DNA from: CAIZGX01 sp044371675
GTDB lineage: Bacteria > Bacteroidota > Bacteroidia > Flavobacteriales_D > Sanyastnellaceae
Length of the DNA stretch: 9,388 nt
Reading direction: 5' to 3'
Assembly (NCBI GenBank): GCA_044371675.1
Contig: JBILTF010000086.1
Location: 1-9,388, forward strand
The notes beneath the pieces were generated by a model. The model was not told the DNA's origin and searched no databases. It saw nothing but the letters and a program-made list of their open reading frames with translations. Both the position numbers and the translations under genes were made by a program. Shown piece after piece: positions 5,958 to 9,388 of this stretch (position 1 is the stretch's first letter; each line of letters begins with the position of its first letter).

Positions 5958-5974
5958 GTGCAGTGTTGCTGCAC
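5958..5974. promoter_or_regulatory. Inverted repeat GTGCAG-N5-CTGCAC, possible operator
   Basis: Perfect 6-bp arms with a 5-bp spacer, located just upstream of the putative ATPase -7 element, within the -20 to -35 zone. On the plus strand it is followed by A residues and on the minus strand it is preceded by T residues, so it does not look like a terminator in either direction. An operator for the ATPase gene is the simplest reading. Confidence 0.4.
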
Positions 5975-6250
5975 GAAAAAAAAGCAAAGCAGTGGCTGTT
6001 CCTGTATGTGCGGGAAGTCCCGTAAATAAAGGATTTGAGCGTTAAAAACTAAAACGGGGTGATTTTTTCAAACCGGGACATCAAAAGTAGAATGACATCT
6101 CGCGCGAAGGAGCAAATAGTTTTTAACTGTTGAAAAAATGAAAACCGATGACCCCTGTTCAAAAATATTTATTTTCAATATGGATAGGCCTTCGGTAATT
6201 AATTGAATTAAAATTAGAGTCGAAATAAAGTTTTTGGCACGGTGAAATAA

Positions 6251-6259
6251 TTATCCACA
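6251..6259 (+). promoter_or_regulatory. Perfect DnaA-box match TTATCCACA
   Basis: The 9-mer is identical to the high-affinity E. coli DnaA-box consensus and lies 41 bp upstream of the xseA start codon. No second box was noticed in the window, so an origin is not supported; chance occurrence or DnaA-linked regulation of the DNA-repair gene are the alternatives. Confidence 0.35.
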
Positions 6260-6300
6260 ATGGGCACGAAGGTGAATTTTCGTCCTAATTTCACTTCGCT

Positions 6301-7671
6301 ATGTCAGCCCCTAAAAAAACATTTACCCTTCTTCAACTTACTCAAAGCATTCATAGAGCAGTGCAGTCTGCATTCGATGGTCGTTACTGGATAGTTGCTG
6401 AAATGAATAAGCTGAATCTTTATCCGAAGAGCGGGCATGCCTATCCGGAATTGGTTGAAAAACAAGACGGAGTCATTGTTGCTGAAATGCGCGCCAATCT
6501 TTGGAAGAGTGATTTCGAGCGTATTAACCAGAACTTTATTCAGGCCATTCAGGAACCGCTAAAAGATAGTATTAAGGTGCTTATGAATGTTTCAGTCGGA
6601 TTCGATTCGAAATATGGAATTTCGCTTACCATTCATGAAATTGATCCGAGCTACACCCTAGGCGATTTAGAACAGGAAAAGCAGAACAGCATTCAGACCC
6701 TTAAGCAGCAAGGACTTTTCGATTTAAATAGAAAAAAGATTTTGCCCCTTCTTCCGCAGAGATTGGCTATTATCTCTGTAGCCAACAGCAAGGGATATCA
6801 AGATTTTACACATGTCTTGGATGAGAATTCTTGGAAGTACAAGTTCTTCCACATGCTTTTTCCTTCGCTTCTTCAAGGAGATAAAGCCGTTGCGGATCTT
6901 ACCCTTCAACTCAACCGAATTCGGAAAGTCGCCCATCACTTCGATGCCGTGGTTATTGTGCGTGGAGGCGGAGGAGATATAGGTTTGGCGTGTTACAACA
7001 ACGTGAATTTATGCAAAGTCATTGCTGAATTTCCACTTCCTGTGTTAACAGGAATAGGTCACCGCATCAATGAGTCTGTAGCAGATATGGTGGCGTTTAA
7101 GAATTTAATTACCCCGACAGACCTTGGCAATTACTTCATTCAGCAATTTCATAATTTTTCTTTACCCGTTCAACGCGCTGAAGAAGCGATAGCAGATAAA
7201 TCATTGCGACAGCTCATAGAGACGAAGACGAAATTGCATGCACACGTTTTGCTTTTTCGTTCAGTGGTTGAAACACTTTTGGTTCGAAATTCGTCGAAGA
7301 TTGAAACGCTTCGAGTTGGTCTTCGAACACAGACTTTTCAGAGAATGTCTAGTGAGAAAGGGACTTTACAGAAGTTATCTGCCGCATTGGCGAAAGACGC
7401 ACGAACTTTGCTTATAGCAGAGCGCGTTTCGGTTTCAAAATTGAAAGAAGAATTAAAAAACCGAACGTTCGTTCGGTTGTCGAAAGATGAAATGGCTGTA
7501 AACGGACTCGAGAACAGTGTTCGTTTACTAGATCCGCGAAATGTCTTGAAACGAGGGTTCAGTATTACACTCGTTAACGGTAAGGCCATCACCGACGAAA
7601 GTGAAGTGAAAACAGGAGAAGAGTTAACAACACTATTATATAACGGAACAATAAAATCTATTAAAGAGTAA
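6301..7671 (+). CDS. xseA: Exodeoxyribonuclease VII large subunit
   Basis: A 456-residue protein of normal length for XseA, the catalytic subunit of exonuclease VII, which degrades single-stranded DNA from both ends to oligonucleotides in the cytoplasm. Residues about 5-115 form the N-terminal OB-type DNA-binding domain (YWIVAEMNKLNLYPKSGHAYPELVEK). The catalytic domain includes LPQRLAIISVANSKGYQDF (151-169), VIVRGGGGD (218-226) and LPVLTGIGHRINESVADMVA (246-265). A long helical, coiled-coil-like region follows, and the C-terminal NVLKRGFSITLVNGK segment is typical. In the E. coli enzyme the core motif reads GHETD; here it is GHRIN, keeping the histidine but with Asn at the position of a catalytic Asp. 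I recall similar GHxxNE variants in other Bacteroidota, so this may be lineage-typical rather than inactivation. xseB follows 4 bp after the stop. Confidence 0.95.
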   Translation: MSAPKKTFTLLQLTQSIHRAVQSAFDGRYWIVAEMNKLNLYPKSGHAYPELVEKQDGVIVAEMRANLWKSDFERINQNFIQAIQEPLKDSIKVLMNVSVGFDSKYGISLTIHEIDPSYTLGDLEQEKQNSIQTLKQQGLFDLNRKKILPLLPQRLAIISVANSKGYQDFTHVLDENSWKYKFFHMLFPSLLQGDKAVADLTLQLNRIRKVAHHFDAVVIVRGGGGDIGLACYNNVNLCKVIAEFPLPVLTGIGHRINESVADMVAFKNLITPTDLGNYFIQQFHNFSLPVQRAEEAIADKSLRQLIETKTKLHAHVLLFRSVVETLLVRNSSKIETLRVGLRTQTFQRMSSEKGTLQKLSAALAKDARTLLIAERVSVSKLKEELKNRTFVRLSKDEMAVNGLENSVRLLDPRNVLKRGFSITLVNGKAITDESEVKTGEELTTLLYNGTIKSIKE

Positions 7672-7675
7672 ATAC

Positions 7676-7876
7676 ATGAGTGAAACGGAAGTGAATTACG
7701 CGCGTGCGTTTGAAGAGTTACAAGCAATAGTAACAGAAATTGAATTGGGACAAATCACTGTAGACATTCTTTCAGAAAAGGTAAAGCGAGCTGCCGAGCT
7801 TATCGCGATTTGCAAGACAAAGCTGTCTTCAACCGAAGAGGATGTGAACAAGATTTTGAAGGAGCTTGAAGAGTGA
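7676..7876 (+). CDS. xseB: Exodeoxyribonuclease VII small subunit
   Basis: A 66-residue protein matching XseB in length and pattern: YARAFEELQAIVTEIELGQITVDILSEKVKRA in part, then AAELIAICKTKLSSTEEDVNKIL. The family forms a helical hairpin, and several copies coat the long helical arm of XseA to make the active holoenzyme. The start lies 4 bp after the xseA stop, so the two are translated from one mRNA. The conserved LE-G-[ILV] turn between the two helices is present as IELGQIT (residues 22-28). Confidence 0.92.
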   Translation: MSETEVNYARAFEELQAIVTEIELGQITVDILSEKVKRAAELIAICKTKLSSTEEDVNKILKELEE

Positions 7877-7879
7877 TCA

Positions 7880-7895
7880 GTTGTAACTTTACAAC
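7880..7895. promoter_or_regulatory. Perfect palindrome GTTGTAA-CT-TTACAAC touching the frnE-like start
   Basis: A 16-bp inverted repeat with perfect 7-bp arms and a 2-bp centre fills nearly the whole 19-bp gap between xseB and the next gene and ends directly before its ATG (7896). It contains TAACTTTA (7884-7891), one base from TAnnTTTG, but no TTG lies at the right distance upstream. It could be an operator, a weak promoter core, or an mRNA hairpin hiding the start codon. Confidence 0.45.
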
Positions 7896-8516
7896 ATGAA
7901 AATAGAAATTTGGTCCGATATCGTTTGTCCGTTTTGTTACATCGGGAAACGTCATTTAGAAGAAGCGATTGAAAAGACAGGGAAAACCGTTGAAATTGAG
8001 TGGAAGAGCTTTCAATTGGATTCCAGCGTTACGCCTGAAGATGCGGGTGGTTCCGTGGTAGAGCATTTGGCTGAAAAGAAGGGAATGTCCATTGATCAAG
8101 TGAATGATATGATGGGACGTGTCGAGTCGATGGCGATTGAAGCAGGATTAGACATGAAGTTGCGAAGTTCATTCGTGATGAATACGTTTCATGCACATCG
8201 GGTTTTGCATTTTGCGAAATCGTTGGGGAAAGGAGCTGAGTTGAAGGAGGCTTTTCTAAAAGCCCACTTCACAGATAATGTTAACTTGAATGAAGAAGAG
8301 AATTTGATTCGCGTTGCCGTCTCTGTTGGTTTGAGTGAAGCAGATGTTCAACGCGTGTTGTCTTCCAATGAATTTGAAGAGGCTGTGAATGAAGATGCTT
8401 ATACTGCTCAACAGTTCGGCGCGCGAGGAGTTCCATACTTTGTGTTCAACAGAGAGTCGGCTGTTTCCGGCGCTCAGCCCGTTGAAGTGTTTGAGAAAAT
8501 TCTTTTGGGTGAGTAG
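7896..8516 (+). CDS. DsbA-family (FrnE-type) thiol oxidoreductase
   Basis: A 206-residue thioredoxin-fold protein of the cytoplasmic DsbA/FrnE group, slightly shorter than most members. It begins directly with the first strand MKIEIWSDIVCPFC: the active-site CPFC is at residues 11-14 and no signal peptide precedes it. A helical insert follows (about 50-160) with the FrnE-like NTFHAHRVLHFAK (96-108), then the second half of the fold with GARGVPYFVFN (176-186), where Pro180 is the expected cis-proline opposite the active site. Such proteins act as disulfide oxidoreductases or isomerases and have been linked to oxidative-stress tolerance; related folds also include 2-hydroxychromene-2-carboxylate isomerases and glutathione transferase kappa, but those usually lack the CxxC. 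It lies 19 bp after xseB on the same strand and may be cotranscribed. Confidence 0.92.
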   Translation: MKIEIWSDIVCPFCYIGKRHLEEAIEKTGKTVEIEWKSFQLDSSVTPEDAGGSVVEHLAEKKGMSIDQVNDMMGRVESMAIEAGLDMKLRSSFVMNTFHAHRVLHFAKSLGKGAELKEAFLKAHFTDNVNLNEEENLIRVAVSVGLSEADVQRVLSSNEFEEAVNEDAYTAQQFGARGVPYFVFNRESAVSGAQPVEVFEKILLGE

Positions 8517-8597
8517 TTATTCCAGGAAATTATCTTTTTTGAAAACAAGTAAGGTATCTTCTTGTTTCTGACTATGACAACAAAAAAATAGAAGATT
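8517..8597. other. 81-bp spacer before the nitroreductase gene
   Basis: It contains a weak inverted repeat, AAACAAG (8543-8549) and CTTGTTT (8561-8567), with an 11-nt loop but no T-tract after it, so it is a poor terminator candidate. The sequence before the ATG at 8598 is A-rich (CAACAAAAAAATAG), as at other starts here. No consensus promoter was recognised, leaving open whether the nitroreductase is part of the upstream operon. Confidence 0.4.
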
Positions 8598-9230
8598 ATG
8601 AATGCAGTAGAAGCAATGCAGTGGAGATATGCGGTGAAGGCCATGAATGGTGAAAAGGTGAGTGATGATAAGATTGAAAGAATTTTAGAAGCTATACGTT
8701 TGTCGCCCTCTTCAAGCGGATTGCAGCCTTACGAATTGTTGGTGATCACAAATCCAGCATTGAAAACTGAGTTGAGACCGGCAGCGCATAACCAGAGTCA
8801 AGTTGAAGACTGTTCCCACCTTTTAGTTTTTGCGGCTTGGGATACTTATACGGCTGATCGCGTGAATGCCTGGTTTGACTTGGTTATTGAAGTTCGTGGA
8901 GTGCAAGGTGAAGGATGGGAGAAGTATCGCAATTCTATTTTAAGTAGTTATGTTCCTCGCGCAGCAGAGGTGAATTTCGAGCACACATCCAAGCAAGTCT
9001 ATATCGCTTTAGGAATTGCAATGCTGGCTGCCGCATTGGAAGAAGTAGACGCGACTCCTATGGAAGGGTTCAAGCCTGCGGAGGTTGATCGCATTCTTGG
9101 TCTTGAAGAAAAAGGTTTGAAGTCGGTGCTTCTACTTCCTCTCGGCTATCGCAATCCGGAAAAGGATTATTTGATTAACGCCAAGAAGGTGAGGAAGGCG
9201 ATGAGCGATTTCGTTCATGAGGTGAAGTAA
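8598..9230 (+). CDS. NfsB-like NAD(P)H-dependent FMN nitroreductase family protein
   Basis: A 210-residue flavoprotein of the nitroreductase superfamily, close in layout to E. coli NfsB (217 residues). Flavin-binding marks are RYAVK (residues 10-14; Arg10 and Lys14 match NfsB, Ser12 is Ala), SPSSSGLQPYELLVI (36-50), HNQSQVEDCSHLLVFAAW (64-81), ATPMEGF (152-158) and LGYRNPEKD (182-190) with KVRK (197-200) near the C-terminus. These enzymes form homodimers with FMN at the interface and reduce quinones, nitro compounds or flavins using NAD(P)H in the cytoplasm; the natural substrate cannot be read from the sequence. A strong hairpin terminator lies 14 bp after the stop codon. Confidence 0.93.
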   Translation: MNAVEAMQWRYAVKAMNGEKVSDDKIERILEAIRLSPSSSGLQPYELLVITNPALKTELRPAAHNQSQVEDCSHLLVFAAWDTYTADRVNAWFDLVIEVRGVQGEGWEKYRNSILSSYVPRAAEVNFEHTSKQVYIALGIAMLAAALEEVDATPMEGFKPAEVDRILGLEEKGLKSVLLLPLGYRNPEKDYLINAKKVRKAMSDFVHEVK

Positions 9231-9244
9231 GATTCAGTCCAAAC

Positions 9245-9277
9245 AAAAAGTCCCCAACTTACGTTGAGGACTTTTTT
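9245..9277 (+). terminator. Rho-independent terminator after the nitroreductase gene
   Basis: Stem AAAAAGTCC (9245-9253) with GGACTTTTT (9268-9276), one C/A mismatch, inner stem CAAC/GTTG and a 4-nt TTAC loop, followed by T residues. The A-run on the left arm makes it usable from the minus strand as well. Confidence 0.9.
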
Positions 9278-9288
9278 GTCTCTTCGTG

Positions 9289-9301
9289 ATCCCGAAGGGA
9301 T
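9289..9301. repeat. Small hairpin ATCCC-GAA-GGGAT
   Basis: A 5-bp perfect inverted repeat with a 3-nt loop between two terminators. It lacks a T-tract and resembles a short dispersed intergenic element, but only one copy was seen here. Confidence 0.35.
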
Positions 9302-9328
9302 TGCATTTCCCTTTTGCTCCGAATTCCG

Positions 9329-9368
9329 AAACAAAAAAGTTCAGGAATTTCATTCCTGCTTTTTGTTT
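9329..9368. terminator. Second hairpin terminator, probably bidirectional
   Basis: Core stem CAGGAAT (9342-9348) with ATTCCTG (9352-9358) and loop TTC, flanked by AAACAAAAA on the left and CTTTTTGTTT on the right, which can extend the pairing. T-tracts follow on either strand. It may serve a convergent gene lying to the right of the window or act as back-up for the nitroreductase transcript. Confidence 0.6.
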
Positions 9369-9388
9369 GTATCCATTCGCCTTCAAGT

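Larger units (their letters stand above)
5923..6300. other. Divergent intergenic region between the ATPase gene and xseA
   Basis: These 378 bp separate the minus-strand ATPase gene from plus-strand xseA and hold no convincing ORF. They contain the GTGCAG inverted repeat, a palindrome CGGGA-AG-TCCCG (6011-6022), the 8-bp palindrome TCGCGCGA (6100-6107), an AT-rich stretch (about 6160-6235) and a perfect DnaA-box match (6251-6259). A consensus promoter for xseA was not found; the nearest -7-like sequences are AATTTTCG (6275-6282) and TAATTTCA (6286-6293), both imperfect. A small RNA cannot be excluded, but no clear promoter-terminator pair supports one. Confidence 0.6.

Noticed and set aside
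6234..6250. Sigma-54-like sequence TTGGCAC upstream of xseA
   Set aside because: The -12 half (TTGC at the right spacing) is absent.
9259..9388. Minus-strand open frame running from the window edge to a stop at 9259
   Set aside because: It passes through both terminator hairpins and ends inside a terminator loop, so it is more likely non-coding; a real gene end to the right cannot be excluded.

Overview
The window looks like chromosomal DNA from a Bacteroidota bacterium, probably Flavobacteriales. Upstream regions carry sequences close to the Bacteroidota -7 element TAnnTTTG, and start codons follow A-rich leaders rather than Shine-Dalgarno sites. The protein families (Septknot/DUF6150-like repeat protein, Bacteroidota-style exonuclease VII, hypothetical proteins) also fit. 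This placement is inference from sequence style, not from a marker gene.

Layout. (1) Positions 1-731, minus strand: N-terminal part of a TRAM-domain RNA (uracil-5)-methyltransferase of the RlmD/TrmA type that lacks the usual Fe-S cysteines, cut by the window edge. (2) 839-2592, plus strand: a secreted protein with six DAEYKA repeats, then, 8 bp later, a DASS-family (SLC13/INDY-like) sodium:dicarboxylate-type transporter. (3) 2589-5922, minus strand: three genes transcribed in the order P-loop ATPase, von Willebrand factor A (vWA) protein, and a protein with a metzincin-like Cys cluster and winged-helix-like C-terminus. The last two are 17 bp apart. This block is the least explained and best candidate for an undescribed system. 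(4) 5923-6300: a 378-bp intergenic region with small palindromes and one perfect DnaA-box match. (5) 6301-9230, plus strand: xseA and xseB (exonuclease VII, 4 bp apart), a FrnE-type DsbA-family oxidoreductase and an NfsB-like nitroreductase, followed by a clear hairpin terminator and a second hairpin.

How the parts fit. XseA and XseB form one single-strand DNA exonuclease. The thioredoxin-fold protein and the flavin reductase behind them are general redox enzymes. The minus-strand ATPase/vWA block may be one functional unit: the ATPase and vWA genes have near-identical 13-nt leaders just before their start codons, and the third gene follows the vWA gene in an operon-like arrangement. No mobile element, CRISPR array, tRNA or rRNA was seen.
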